From the NCBI GenBank assembly GCA_022799355.1, contig JAAWOG010000002.1:41816-105815 (forward strand): DNA of 64,000 nt. The letters run 5' to 3'. The notes under the pieces were generated by a model. That model made no database searches and was not told where the DNA came from. It saw only the letters and a list, made by a program, of their open reading frames with translations. Position 1 is the stretch's first letter, and every line of letters starts with the position of its first letter. This DNA is from Lachnospiraceae bacterium (GTDB lineage Bacteria; Bacillota; Clostridia; Lachnospirales; Lachnospiraceae). A program made the position numbers and the translations under genes. Shown here piece after piece: positions 7,691 to 16,481 of this stretch.

Positions 7691-9274
7691 TTACAGATTA
7701 TCAAATACCTTTGTCTCTTTTTCAAGTTCTATCACAACCTGCTGGTTGACACCCATGCGCTGTGTGATATCTTCCATCTCACCGACAAGGATTCTGGTAT
7801 TGTCAGCCACACCGATAATACCGCCCGCACCTTCATCGATTGCATTTGTAATGGTTTCGATGGAATCCGCAATGCCGGACATGGAGCCTTTTAAGCTTTC
7901 CGTCTGTTCCTGAAATGCATCCATGGCACGGCGGATATAGGCAGCGTCCTCTTTATAATGGCTGCCGGACTGAATAAATGCCTGAAATTCGGTAAGGACG
8001 GCTTGGTTCATATAATCGATCAGATGCTGCGCATTTTCCGCAAGGTTGTATACGGCGGATGTGACGCCGCTGTTGATCGCCTGTATCCGGCTGGCGGTTT
8101 CCTTGCTGGAAGCGGCAAGGGCGCTCACCTCCTCGGCTACAATCGAAAACCCTCTTCCTGCGGGACCGGCATTGGCGGCTTCTATCGAAGCGTTCAGGGA
8201 GATCAGCCGTGTCTGGTTGGCGATGGAAAGTATTTCGCCCGTAAGGGTTTCAATCTGATCCACGCTCCTGCTTTTTTCGATCGCATCATTCAGAGTGCGC
8301 AGAATTTCTTCTGCTTTGGAACGGGTGGTATCCGCACTGTTTTGAGCGGACTGCTGCATGGCGTCCGCGCGGGCGTTCATCTGAATGGTATAATCAGTGA
8401 TCGAACCGCATTCTTCCGCGATATTCTGAACATCCTGCGTCACACATTTTGCGTTGTCATTGATGGTTGATACATTACCTGCCACTTCCTGAATGGTTGC
8501 GGAGAGCTGCTGGGCAAGGGCAGAGAGGCCTTCCGCGTTTCCCCGGGATGCCCGGGTACTGCTTAAAACTTCTTCGGTCATGTTGTTGATGCGCCCGGAA
8601 CTGTCCTGGATCGTATTCAGGATATTTTTGATCGGTATTACAACGTTATTGGTAATCAGTTTCAGGTCCGTAAAAACCAGTGAGATACAGGCGATAACCG
8701 CGGCAGCAGCCACTACCAGGGATATGATATACACAACGGTAAGGCGTGTTCTCGCCCTGGCGGTCTGTTCGCTGATGGAAGTGTTCAGGGCGTCCATATC
8801 ACGTTCCATTGCCTCGGCATAGGACGCCACATCTCCGTTGGCAAGCGCATAGGCATCCTGAGTCTTATGGCTTGCGCTGGCACAGACCAGGCGGACCAGG
8901 GCATGTTTGAATGAGGCATAGTCGGATAAGAGTGCTTCATACTGCGCCTGATCATTTGATATAATATGGTATTCATATTCCGCAAGCATATGGTCCAGAA
9001 GGGCTTCTTCTTCTTTGATCTGCTGAACAAGCACGATCATCGTATCATAATCTGTGGCAACGATATGGCTTAGTGCCATTTTATGGATATTCATGGAAGA
9101 CTGGCTGATCTCCGCCAGCCGGCTCTTGCCGTCCATATAGTTGTCAGCGATATTGGCGGCGCTCGAATTTACGTTGTGAATATTGATAATGGAAAGGATA
9201 TTGGACAACAGTGCCACAATCCCCAAAAGAGCGATCGGTAAGATCAAACGCTGTTTTAAACTGATATCTTTCAT
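7691..9274 (-). CDS. Methyl-accepting chemotaxis protein, 527 aa
   Basis: This is a transmembrane chemoreceptor. The order is: an N-terminal helix (about residues 10-32), an external four-helix-bundle-like sensor region, a second helix (TVVYIISLVVAAAAVIACISLVF), and a long cytoplasmic helical hairpin. The kinase-contacting tip is IANQTRLISLNASIEAANAGPAGRGFSIVAEEV, close to the universal MCP consensus. A HAMP-like segment follows the second helix (VVIPIKNILNTI). It lies 73 bases downstream of a binding-protein lipoprotein on the same strand, so ligand sensing through that protein is plausible. No cheW/cheA genes lie in the window. Confidence 0.92.
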   Translation of the reverse strand: MKDISLKQRLILPIALLGIVALLSNILSIINIHNVNSSAANIADNYMDGKSRLAEISQSSMNIHKMALSHIVATDYDTMIVLVQQIKEEEALLDHMLAEYEYHIISNDQAQYEALLSDYASFKHALVRLVCASASHKTQDAYALANGDVASYAEAMERDMDALNTSISEQTARARTRLTVVYIISLVVAAAAVIACISLVFTDLKLITNNVVIPIKNILNTIQDSSGRINNMTEEVLSSTRASRGNAEGLSALAQQLSATIQEVAGNVSTINDNAKCVTQDVQNIAEECGSITDYTIQMNARADAMQQSAQNSADTTRSKAEEILRTLNDAIEKSRSVDQIETLTGEILSIANQTRLISLNASIEAANAGPAGRGFSIVAEEVSALAASSKETASRIQAINSGVTSAVYNLAENAQHLIDYMNQAVLTEFQAFIQSGSHYKEDAAYIRRAMDAFQEQTESLKGSMSGIADSIETITNAIDEGAGGIIGVADNTRILVGEMEDITQRMGVNQQVVIELEKETKVFDNL

Positions 9275-9347
9275 GATCGGATACTCCTTTAAAATCTGAT
9301 ATTAATACCCGGTTTGCCGGCGAATCGAAGAATAAATATTCCGTATA

Positions 9348-10589
9348 TTATGGGGCGGTAATGCCTTCCACCATGATATCAAGCCTTTCCTGAAGGCTTT
9401 TGCCGGATGGATTTCCGGAAAGGATATCTGCGGTAAAAGTACTTACGGGATCCCAGTAATTCCCCCCGATACGCTGCAGGCAGGAGTACTCCGACTGTTC
9501 TAACAGTGCGGTGATAGCGGGGGCGCTTTGTACTTCTTCGGATGCGGCCGCATTCATATTGGATGGCCCCTGTCCGCGAAGGGTAAAGCGAAGTTTCTGG
9601 TTTTCTTCATTTGCGATACACTCCGCCAGTTTTGATGCCCATTCCCAGTTTTCGGAATAAGCATTTACGCCGATCAGTTTATAGCCGGAGAACGATGCCA
9701 TCTGGACCTGCCGCCCGGCGCAGGTATAAGAAGGGAGTTTTGCGGCGCCGAAATTTTTGCCCCATGCCTGTTCCACGGCCACCGCATTCCATACGCCGTT
9801 GATTCCCGCGATAATCGTATGATTTTTTACGCCGTCGACAAATCCGGCGTCATCGGTACTCATGAAACCCGGATGGAGAGCCATGTTCTGCATGGATCTT
9901 GCCACATCGATTCCTTTGATATCTCCTTCCGTGCTGTTCCAGGTACAGAAATTGGTGATTCCGTCATCGTTTAATCCTACCGTGAGCCCGGTATTTCCAA
10001 AAAGGGAATAAACATACCACCCTGAAGACCATTCCATGGAAACTTTTTTCTCATGTTCCGCAGCAATCTCAAGCATCCGGTCAAAAGACGCAATATCCTG
10101 TTCTGAAAAATACTGCTTATTATAATATAGAAAATAACCATTGTCCGCAGTAAGCGGCAGGGCATAAAGCGTATCGTTTACGGATGCCGCCAGGACGGCT
10201 TCGGGCAGATTGGAACTTTTGATAACGTCCGCATTTTCTACGGGTTCCAGTGCGCCGGCGGCTACTAAAGTGTTTAACTGATCATCCGCAAAGGCAAATA
10301 CATCCGCGCCGTTTTCCAGATCCGCCATCAGTGCGTCCATACAGTGGCTTTCACTCTGCGGTTCATATGTAATCTGAAATTCTGCCTGCCCCTGATATTG
10401 GGTTTCAAATCCGTCAATAATTTGACGTAGCAATTCTTCGTCTTCCTCGGCGCCCCATACGGTCAGACTGACTGTGCCGGAATCGGAAACCTGTTCATCT
10501 TCCGGAGCATCAGGGCTGTTGTTTTGGCATCCGGTTAGGAGTATTGTCAACAAAAGTGCCGGGAGCCATATGTTGCTTTTTTTCTTCAT
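9348..10589 (-). CDS. ABC-type sugar-binding lipoprotein, 413 aa
   Basis: This is an extracytoplasmic solute-binding protein of the carbohydrate (family 1) type. The N-terminus is a lipoprotein signal with lipobox LLTGC (Cys about residue 19), followed by an acidic linker and a strand VSLTVWGAEEDEELLRQIIDGFE, the usual opening of these proteins. Later NGVWNAVAVEQAWG and FSGYKLIGVNAYSENWEWA match the family hinge and C-lobe. ATG 10589 is preferred to the ORF-track start because GGAGAGAG lies just upstream. No permease or ATPase genes are adjacent; the next gene is a chemoreceptor, so the protein may serve sensing and not transport. The ligand is unknown. Confidence 0.88.
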   Translation of the reverse strand: MKKKSNIWLPALLLTILLTGCQNNSPDAPEDEQVSDSGTVSLTVWGAEEDEELLRQIIDGFETQYQGQAEFQITYEPQSESHCMDALMADLENGADVFAFADDQLNTLVAAGALEPVENADVIKSSNLPEAVLAASVNDTLYALPLTADNGYFLYYNKQYFSEQDIASFDRMLEIAAEHEKKVSMEWSSGWYVYSLFGNTGLTVGLNDDGITNFCTWNSTEGDIKGIDVARSMQNMALHPGFMSTDDAGFVDGVKNHTIIAGINGVWNAVAVEQAWGKNFGAAKLPSYTCAGRQVQMASFSGYKLIGVNAYSENWEWASKLAECIANEENQKLRFTLRGQGPSNMNAAASEEVQSAPAITALLEQSEYSCLQRIGGNYWDPVSTFTADILSGNPSGKSLQERLDIMVEGITAP

Positions 10590-10625
10590 AACTCTCTCTC
10601 CACTCCATGTAAATTTTAGCAATTT

Positions 10626-10654
10626 ATATTAACATTTTTTTAGCCTTTTTACAA
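10626..10654 (-). promoter_or_regulatory. Candidate promoter for the binding protein/chemoreceptor pair
   Basis: Minus strand: -35 TTGTAA, 17-base spacer, -10 TAATAT, about 35 bases ahead of the lipoprotein start codon. Confidence 0.55.
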
Positions 10655-10735
10655 TCGGTTTTCGGGTTCAGGACATACTTTACATTAATTTTTTATCTCA
10701 TAAAAGTATGCGAAAAAATTGGTAAAAAAAAGTTG

Positions 10736-10764
10736 TTGACAATATGATATCAAAATGATATCAT
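10736..10764 (+). promoter_or_regulatory. Promoter with overlapping GATATC repeat (candidate operator)
   Basis: A consensus -35 TTGACA is followed after 17 bases by -10 TATCAT. The spacer and -10 contain ATGATATCA twice in tandem (11-bp period), each holding the palindrome GATATC. The spacing puts both copies on one face of the helix. A small ribbon-helix-helix-like protein ends this operon and could be the autorepressor; that link is inference. Confidence 0.65.
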
Positions 10765-10800
10765 CCATATATCAAATAAAATTTATACGGGAGGTGCTGT

Positions 10801-11817
10801 ATGGAAGAGAAAGTTTTACGGAAGAAAAAGAATGGAATGACGATGCTCATATTGTTTACATTGCTCTATATTGCGGCGATTGCAATGATCATCTGCGGTG
10901 CAAGTACGGATAGGGGAATACTGATTGCAGCAGGCGTTATTTATGCGGCGCTGGGCTGGATCCCTTATTGCGGGCTTTGTGTGTTAAAACCTCAGGAAGC
11001 GGTTGTGCTGACGCTGTTCGGAAAATATATCGGCAGTTTGAAAGGAGAGGGATTTTACTGTGTTAATCCTTTTTGCTCCGAGGTAAATCCGGCGGCGGAG
11101 ACCAAATTAAACCAGAGCGGCGATGTCAAAGCCGGCACGGGAAAGATGATGCAGTTAGGATCACTGGAAAGCATCAATATCAATCGAAGGGGTGGTTCCG
11201 TCGATAAAAAGATTTCTCTGAAAATTATGACATTGAATAACAACCGCCAGAAGATCAACGACTGTCTGGGAAATCCCATTGAGATCGGTATTGCGGTTAT
11301 GTGGAGAGTTACGGATACGGCGAAAGCGGTATTTAACGTAGATAACTACAAGGAGTATTTATCTTTGCAGTGTGACAGCGCCCTGCGCAATATTGTCCGT
11401 ATGTATCCTTATGATGTGGCGGAAAATGTGGATACCACAGGTGACGGTATAGCGGATGACGGAAGCCTTCGGGGTTCCAGCGAAGTGGTGGCGGAGCGTA
11501 TCAGGCAGGAGATCCAGAGTAAAGTCCGCGAGGCGGGACTTGAAATTATCGAGGCGAGAATAACTTACCTTGCTTATGCGCCGGAGATTGCGGCGGCGAT
11601 GCTGCAAAGACAGCAGGCATCCGCAGTCATCGATGCCAGAAGGCTGATTGTGGATGGCGCCGTTGGTATGGTGGAGATGGCGCTTCACCGCCTGTCGGAA
11701 AGGGAAGTGGTTGAGCTTGATGAGGAGAGAAAAGCCGCGATGGTCTCGAACCTCCTGGTGGTACTTTGCGGAAATAAGGATGCCCAGCCTATCGTAAATT
11801 CAGGAAGTTTGTATTAA
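10801..11817 (+). CDS. SPFH/band-7 domain membrane protein, 338 aa
   Basis: This is a membrane-anchored SPFH (stomatin/prohibitin/flotillin) protein. It has two close N-terminal helices (about residues 13-35 and 40-60), then the SPFH opening LKPQEAVVLTLFGKYIGSLKGEGFYCVNPF, the core EIGIAVMWRVTDTAKAVFNVDNYKEYL, and a helical segment with AGLEIIEARITYLAYAPEIAAAML, which is the characteristic end of the domain. Such proteins form oligomeric membrane scaffolds. It starts at ATG 10801 after GGGAGG. A 67-residue DNA-binding-like protein follows after three bases. The specific cellular role is not known. Confidence 0.88.
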   Translation: MEEKVLRKKKNGMTMLILFTLLYIAAIAMIICGASTDRGILIAAGVIYAALGWIPYCGLCVLKPQEAVVLTLFGKYIGSLKGEGFYCVNPFCSEVNPAAETKLNQSGDVKAGTGKMMQLGSLESININRRGGSVDKKISLKIMTLNNNRQKINDCLGNPIEIGIAVMWRVTDTAKAVFNVDNYKEYLSLQCDSALRNIVRMYPYDVAENVDTTGDGIADDGSLRGSSEVVAERIRQEIQSKVREAGLEIIEARITYLAYAPEIAAAMLQRQQASAVIDARRLIVDGAVGMVEMALHRLSEREVVELDEERKAAMVSNLLVVLCGNKDAQPIVNSGSLY

Positions 11818-11820
11818 CAT

Positions 11821-12024
11821 ATGGCGGATAACAGCAAGAAACAGGTGCCGCTCAGATTGTCCGCAAAATTATATGATGCCATTGCAGCCTGGGCAGAGGA
11901 TGATTTTCGATCTGTAAATGGTCAGATAGAATATTTGCTGACAGAGTGTGTCCGCCAGCGGAAGAAAAACGGAAGGCCCGTACCCCATGAACTGGATGTG
12001 CCGCCGGAACTTGATATTGAGTAG
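11821..12024 (+). CDS. Small ribbon-helix-helix/Arc-like protein, 67 aa
   Basis: The sequence [38 protein letters not shown] has the strand-helix-helix pattern of Arc/MetJ-type DNA-binding proteins: a short N-terminal strand KQVPLRLS, helix A, a turn at FRSVNG, and helix B. The last 15 residues are Pro/Glu-rich. It begins three bases after the SPFH stop codon, so the two are translated as a unit. The double GATATC element at their shared promoter is a possible target. No toxin gene is adjacent, so a toxin-antitoxin reading is not supported. Confidence 0.72.
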   Translation: MADNSKKQVPLRLSAKLYDAIAAWAEDDFRSVNGQIEYLLTECVRQRKKNGRPVPHELDVPPELDIE

Positions 12025-12063
12025 ATTGTGATGATATTTAAGAATAAAAGTGAATAGGAAAGA

Positions 12064-12118
12064 ATGAGAAGGGCAGAGATGAAACGAATGATAATGGTTT
12101 TCATCTCTGTCTTTCTTA
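12064..12118 (+). terminator. Candidate terminator after the SPFH operon
   Basis: AAGGGCAGAGATGAAA pairs with TTTCATCTCTGTCTTT (one G-U pair, long stem), followed by a short T-rich tail (CTTATT). It ends the SPFH/RHH operon about 45 bases after its last stop codon. Confidence 0.6.
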
Positions 12119-12216
12119 TTCCGTTAATATAACGGTTGCAGTATAAAGTTTCTGAATATATACTGGAAACAGGATCAATAATAACGGACGGATGGCATAA
12201 AGAGGAGGAAAGATAC

Positions 12217-13626
12217 ATGGGAATAGCAGCAGCGTTTATGGTGCCTCACCCGCCGCTCATTGTACCTGAGATCGGCAGGGGAGAAGAGAAAAAAATTGTA
12301 CAAACGATCGATGCATACAGGGAAGCTGCAGAGCGTATAAAAGCGTGCGGGCCAAATACCATTGTGATTCTCTCGCCTCACCAGACCATGTATGCGGATT
12401 ATTTCCATATCTCTCCAGGAAAAGAGGCAAAGGGAGACTTTGGGAATTTCAGGGCAAAAGATGTCAGATTTGAGGTCTCCTATGATACGGAATTTGTGGA
12501 AGAGTTATGCAGACTGGCAGCAGAGCGTAATCTGCCCGCGGGGACAATGGGGGAGCGCGAGAGGAAACTGGATCACGGGACGATGGTGCCCTTATATTTT
12601 ATCGATCAGTTTTACCGCGGATACCGGACAGTGAGGATCGGACTTTCAGGGCTGCCCCTTGTAAAGCATTATGAACTGGGAGAATGTATAAAAGAGGCGG
12701 CGGATCGTCTTGGCAGGAAAACAGTGGTAATTGCCAGCGGAGATCTGTCCCATAAATTAAAGGAAGACGGTCCCTATGGATACCAGGAGGAGGGACCTGT
12801 GTATGACAGACAGATTATGGAAGTCATGGGAACGGGAAATTTTTCCGAACTGTTCGGTTTTTCCGAAAAATTTTGCGAAAAGGCGGGGGAATGCGGGCAT
12901 CGTTCTTTTGCTGTTATGGCGGGAGCCTTTGATAAGATGAAAGTAAAAGCTGAGAAGCTTTCTTATGAGGGACCTTTCGGGGTGGGGTATGGAATCTGTG
13001 CTTATGAGCCCCTTAGGGCAGACGCCGGGAGGAATTTCGGGGAACAGTTTAAGGAAAAAGAAAGAAGGAGACTTGAGAGCTTGCGGGAGAAGGAAGATGT
13101 ATATGTAAAGCTTGCCCGCAGAACCATTGAGAAGTATATTATTTCAGGAAGAAAGCCGTATCCCGGGGAGGATCTGCCGGAAAAGATGAAAATGGAGATG
13201 CCGGAGGAGATGTTTAAGCGCCGGGCGGGGGTTTTTGTTTCTATCAAGAAGGATGGGCAGCTTCGGGGATGCATCGGAACGATTCAGGCGGTGCAGAGTT
13301 GTATGGCGGAGGAAATTGTAGAAAACGCGATCAGTGCCGCGGTGCGTGATCCCAGATTTTCACCGATAGAACCGGAGGAGCTGGAATATCTGGTGATCAG
13401 TGTGGATGTGCTCGGGGATACGGAGAAGATAGCTTCGCCAGGGGAACTGGATACGGAGCGCTACGGCGTGATCGTGACGAAAGGGAGAAAAAGAGGACTG
13501 CTTCTGCCGAATCTGGAAGGCATAGATACGGTGGAAGAACAGATTGCGATCGCGAAACAGAAAGCCGGGATCGGACCTTATGAAGCGGTGGAACTGGAAA
13601 GGTTTGAAGTGGTCAGACATCATTGA
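12217..13626 (+). CDS. AmmeMemoRadiSam system protein: MEMO1-AMMECR1 fusion, 469 aa
   Basis: This is a two-domain cytosolic protein. The first 270 residues are MEMO1-like, a fold related to class III extradiol dioxygenases (MVPHPPLIVPEIGRGEE; VILSPHQTMYADYFH; DHGTMVPLYFI; IASGDLSHKL). The last 180 residues are AMMECR1 (GVFVSIKKDGQLRGCIGTIQAV, AISAAVRDPRFSP, then VDVLG). ATG 12217 follows AGAGGAGG. The radical SAM partner starts 43 bases downstream, so the three proteins of the AmmeMemoRadiSam set are encoded by two genes. The conserved His residues of the dioxygenase-like pocket appear present. The biochemical product of this system is not settled to my knowledge. Confidence 0.92.
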   Translation: MGIAAAFMVPHPPLIVPEIGRGEEKKIVQTIDAYREAAERIKACGPNTIVILSPHQTMYADYFHISPGKEAKGDFGNFRAKDVRFEVSYDTEFVEELCRLAAERNLPAGTMGERERKLDHGTMVPLYFIDQFYRGYRTVRIGLSGLPLVKHYELGECIKEAADRLGRKTVVIASGDLSHKLKEDGPYGYQEEGPVYDRQIMEVMGTGNFSELFGFSEKFCEKAGECGHRSFAVMAGAFDKMKVKAEKLSYEGPFGVGYGICAYEPLRADAGRNFGEQFKEKERRRLESLREKEDVYVKLARRTIEKYIISGRKPYPGEDLPEKMKMEMPEEMFKRRAGVFVSIKKDGQLRGCIGTIQAVQSCMAEEIVENAISAAVRDPRFSPIEPEELEYLVISVDVLGDTEKIASPGELDTERYGVIVTKGRKRGLLLPNLEGIDTVEEQIAIAKQKAGIGPYEAVELERFEVVRHH

Positions 13627-13669
13627 GATCTGTTTGCCGGTGATAAATTTTTATAAGCGGGGTTGGGAG

Positions 13670-14497
13670 ATGGAAAAAATCTGTCAGGTATGTATGCATC
13701 ATTGCAGGTTAAAGCCGGGACAGTGGGGAGTCTGCAGGGCGAGAAAAAACGAAGAGGGGGAGATTGTCTGTAAAAATTATGGGCAGGTCTCTTCTCTTGC
13801 TCTTGATCCGATTGAAAAGAAGCCGTTAAGGCGGTTTTTTCCGGGAAGCAAAATACTTTCTGTCGGAAGCTTCGGATGCAATCTGCGCTGTCCTTTTTGT
13901 CAGAATTATGAGATTTCCATGGTGAGGCCGGAAATGTCGGCGGATTCGTATTTATCTGCGCGGGAGCTTGCCGAAATTGCGGGAAAATGCCGGGAAAAAG
14001 GAAATATCGGGGTGGCGTTTACCTATAACGAACCCCTTGTCGGATGGGAATATGTACTGGATACGGCGAAGCTAGTGAGGAAGGCGGACATGAAGAATGT
14101 ACTGGTGACCAACGGAACGGTTTCACCGGTAATACTGGAGGAGCTTCTGCCGTATATCGATGCGATGAATATTGATCTGAAAGGATTTCGGGAAGAATAT
14201 TATAAAAAGCTGGGCGGCAGCCTGTCAGCCGTAAAGGAATTTATTGTCCGGGCGGCGGCTAAATGCCATGTGGAGATTACGACACTGATCGTGCCTGGAG
14301 AAAATGACAGCGTGCGGGAAATGGAGGAGGAGGCATGCTGGATTGCCTCCGTAAAGAAAGAGATTCCTCTGCATATCAGCCGCTTTTTTCCCCGCTACCG
14401 GATGGAAGATGCCGCCGCGACGAAGGTGGAGAGCGTTTATAAACTTGCGGATACGGCGGGAAAGCATCTGGAATATGTTTATACGGGGAACTGCTGA
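13670..14497 (+). CDS. AmmeMemoRadiSam system radical SAM enzyme, 275 aa
   Basis: This is a cytosolic radical SAM protein. An N-terminal Cys-rich segment (CQVCMHHCRLKPGQWGVCRAR) resembles the zinc/iron knuckle of pyruvate formate-lyase activase-like family members. The radical SAM cluster motif CNLRCPFC follows (GSFGCNLRCPFCQNYEIS), then TYNEPLVGWEY and VTNGTVSPVILEELLPYIDAMNIDLKG, all typical of the AmmeMemoRadiSam/YjjW-like group. The ORF track begins at 13544 inside the preceding gene; ATG 13670 with a GGGAG-type site is preferred and yields the usual length. The substrate is unknown; its partner is the upstream fusion protein. Confidence 0.9.
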   Translation: MEKICQVCMHHCRLKPGQWGVCRARKNEEGEIVCKNYGQVSSLALDPIEKKPLRRFFPGSKILSVGSFGCNLRCPFCQNYEISMVRPEMSADSYLSARELAEIAGKCREKGNIGVAFTYNEPLVGWEYVLDTAKLVRKADMKNVLVTNGTVSPVILEELLPYIDAMNIDLKGFREEYYKKLGGSLSAVKEFIVRAAAKCHVEITTLIVPGENDSVREMEEEACWIASVKKEIPLHISRFFPRYRMEDAAATKVESVYKLADTAGKHLEYVYTGNC

Positions 14498-14588
14498 AAT
14501 GTTTTATGTATAACGGATTTTCAGGATATCATTGTGAAATCTACATAGAAAAACCGCAAAAAAGGCGTAAAAATAGAATTATTTGTTA

Positions 14589-14617
14589 TGGAATCCGTAA
14601 AAAAAGAATGGTATACT
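14589..14617 (+). promoter_or_regulatory. Candidate extended -10 promoter for parA
   Basis: TGGTATACT is an extended -10 (TG-N-TATACT) with a weak -35 TGGAAT 17 bases upstream. It lies 67 bases before the parA start in a gap with no other feature. Confidence 0.5.
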
Positions 14618-14683
14618 CTATGGTAGACACTTGAGACGAAAGAAGAATGAAAAGGCTGCTTATGCGGCGGAATGAGAGGAAAG

Positions 14684-15442
14684 ATGGCGAAAGTAATAGC
14701 AGTTGCAAACCAGAAAGGCGGCGTAGGGAAAACAACGACTTCCATTAATTTAACGGCAGCCCTTGCCAAGCAGGGGAAAAAAGTTTTACTGATCGATGCC
14801 GATCCCCAGGGAAATGCTACCAGCGGATATGGTGTTAATAAAAATGAACTGGAAAATACAATATATGAGTTGATGCTTGGCGAGTGCTCTATCGGCGAGT
14901 GCCTGCTGACAGATGTGATTCCGGGTGTTTCTCTGATCCCGGCAAACGTAAATCTGGCGGCGGTTGAGATCGAACTGATCGACGCGGAAAAGAAAGAATT
15001 TATTTTGAGAAACGAGATCGATTATATCAGGGAGCAGTACGATTACATTATGATAGACTGTCCGCCCTCCTTAAGTATTTTAACTGTGAATGCGATGGTG
15101 ACTGCGGATACCGTGCTTGTGCCGATTCAGTGTGAATATTATGCCTTGGAGGGGCTCAGCCAGTTGATTTATACGGTGAATCTTGTCAGGGAGCGGTTAA
15201 ATCCGGTTCTGGATATCGAGGGGGTTGTGTTTACGATGTACGATGCCCGGACAAACCTGTCCATGCAGGTGGTGGAAAATGTCAAAAGCAATCTGACGCA
15301 GCATATTTTTGAAACCGCAATCCCAAGAAATATCCGGCTGGCGGAAGCGCCGAGCCATGGCGTTCCGATTAATATGTATGATGAGAAATCAGCGGGTGCG
15401 GAAGCCTATGCGAGACTGGCGCAGGAGATTATCGAAAAATAA
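14684..15442 (+). CDS. parA: Chromosome-partitioning ATPase ParA/Soj, 252 aa
   Basis: This is a cytosolic and nucleoid-associated ATPase that works with ParB in origin segregation. It opens with [20 protein letters not shown], the deviant Walker A motif, then [10 protein letters not shown] (Walker A') and IMIDCPPSL (Walker B). Length matches chromosomal Soj, not plasmid ParA proteins that carry an N-terminal HTH. ATG 14684 follows AGAGGAAAG and is preferred to the in-frame ATG 14672. parB, a DUF4446 gene and serS follow on the same strand, an arrangement commonly seen near the origin in Clostridia. Confidence 0.95.
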   Translation: MAKVIAVANQKGGVGKTTTSINLTAALAKQGKKVLLIDADPQGNATSGYGVNKNELENTIYELMLGECSIGECLLTDVIPGVSLIPANVNLAAVEIELIDAEKKEFILRNEIDYIREQYDYIMIDCPPSLSILTVNAMVTADTVLVPIQCEYYALEGLSQLIYTVNLVRERLNPVLDIEGVVFTMYDARTNLSMQVVENVKSNLTQHIFETAIPRNIRLAEAPSHGVPINMYDEKSAGAEAYARLAQEIIEK

Positions 15443-15545
15443 TCGGGCAGGTTTGAGCGGCATGGCTAAGGCGGTTTAAAAACAGGGCTTAGCCGATTCA
15501 GGGAAACAATCAGAAAAGGATCAGAAGAAAAAGAATGGGGGCAAT

Positions 15546-16457
15546 ATGGCGGCAAAAGGAGCGAAAGGATTAGGAAAAGGGTTGGATGCGCTGATACCGG
15601 GTGCACAGATTCCGAGGAAGACAAAAGAGGAGGCTGTTGAAAGTGCCGAAGACAAAGGGCAGGAGAAACTTGTAAAGATTACGAAGGTGGAGCCCAACAG
15701 GGAACAGCCGAGAAAGAACTTTGATGAGGATGCCCTGCAGGAACTTGCGGATTCCATAAAACAGTTCGGCCTGCTACAGCCGATTTTAGTGCAGGACCGG
15801 CAGACTTACTATGAGATCATAGCAGGTGAGAGAAGGTGGCGGGCGGCAAAGCTTGCCGGTCTGAAAGAGGTACCGGTGATCGTTAAAAGTTTTTCGGAGC
15901 AGGAGATAGTTGAGATATCCCTGATCGAAAACATCCAGCGGGAAGACCTGAATCCGATCGAGGAAGCGCTTGCGTATAAACGGCTTTTGACGGAATTTCA
16001 CCTGACACAGGATGAAGTGGCGGAGCGGGTGTCAAAGAGCAGGACAACGGTGACAAATTCCATGCGTCTTTTAAAGCTGGATGAGAGAGTGCAGCAGATG
16101 ATCATTGATGATATGATCACCACCGGACATGCCCGGGCACTGATCGGGATTGAAGATAAAAATATGCAGTACGAGCTGGCGCAGAAGATTTTCGATGAAA
16201 AACTGAATGTGCGCGAGGTGGAGAAGCTGGTTAAGAATATCCAGAGCCCGAAGCCGAAGAAGGAACCCAAAAAGATCAATGAGAGTCTGGAACTTGTATA
16301 CAGAGATATCGAAGAGCGGCTGAAGCAGTCGCTTGGCACAAAAGTGTCTATTCAGTCGAAGGATAACGGAGCGGGAAAGGTTGAGATCGAATTTTTCAGC
16401 CATGAGGAACTGGAGAGGATCACAGAATTTTTTATGAAAATCAGATCTGAAAAATAG
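15546..16457 (+). CDS. parB: Chromosome-partitioning protein ParB/Spo0J, 303 aa
   Basis: This is a parS-binding CTP-dependent clamp. The N-terminus KGLGKGLDALI is the ParA-stimulating segment with its basic residues. The ParB core shows REQPRKNFDEDALQELADSIKQFGLLQPILV, then GERRWRAAKLAGLKEVPVIV (nucleotide pocket) and ENIQREDLNPIEEA. The HTH region is LTQDEVAERVSKSRTTVTNSMRLLKL. A Lys-rich linker (PKPKKEPKK) precedes the C-terminal dimerisation domain. The gene lies 103 bases after parA. I did not find a parS-like 16-mer in the neighbouring intergenic DNA. Confidence 0.95.
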   Translation: MAAKGAKGLGKGLDALIPGAQIPRKTKEEAVESAEDKGQEKLVKITKVEPNREQPRKNFDEDALQELADSIKQFGLLQPILVQDRQTYYEIIAGERRWRAAKLAGLKEVPVIVKSFSEQEIVEISLIENIQREDLNPIEEALAYKRLLTEFHLTQDEVAERVSKSRTTVTNSMRLLKLDERVQQMIIDDMITTGHARALIGIEDKNMQYELAQKIFDEKLNVREVEKLVKNIQSPKPKKEPKKINESLELVYRDIEERLKQSLGTKVSIQSKDNGAGKVEIEFFSHEELERITEFFMKIRSEK

Positions 16458-16481
16458 TATAAAAACACAAAGGAGAAACGG

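Noticed and set aside
11821-12024. Toxin-antitoxin pair
   Set aside because: The RHH-like protein resembles an antitoxin, but its partner is an SPFH membrane protein and no toxin fold is adjacent.
14498-16481. parS site near parA/parB
   Set aside because: No TGTTTCACGTGAAACA-like 16-mer was found in the gaps around parA and parB. A genome-wide search would be needed.
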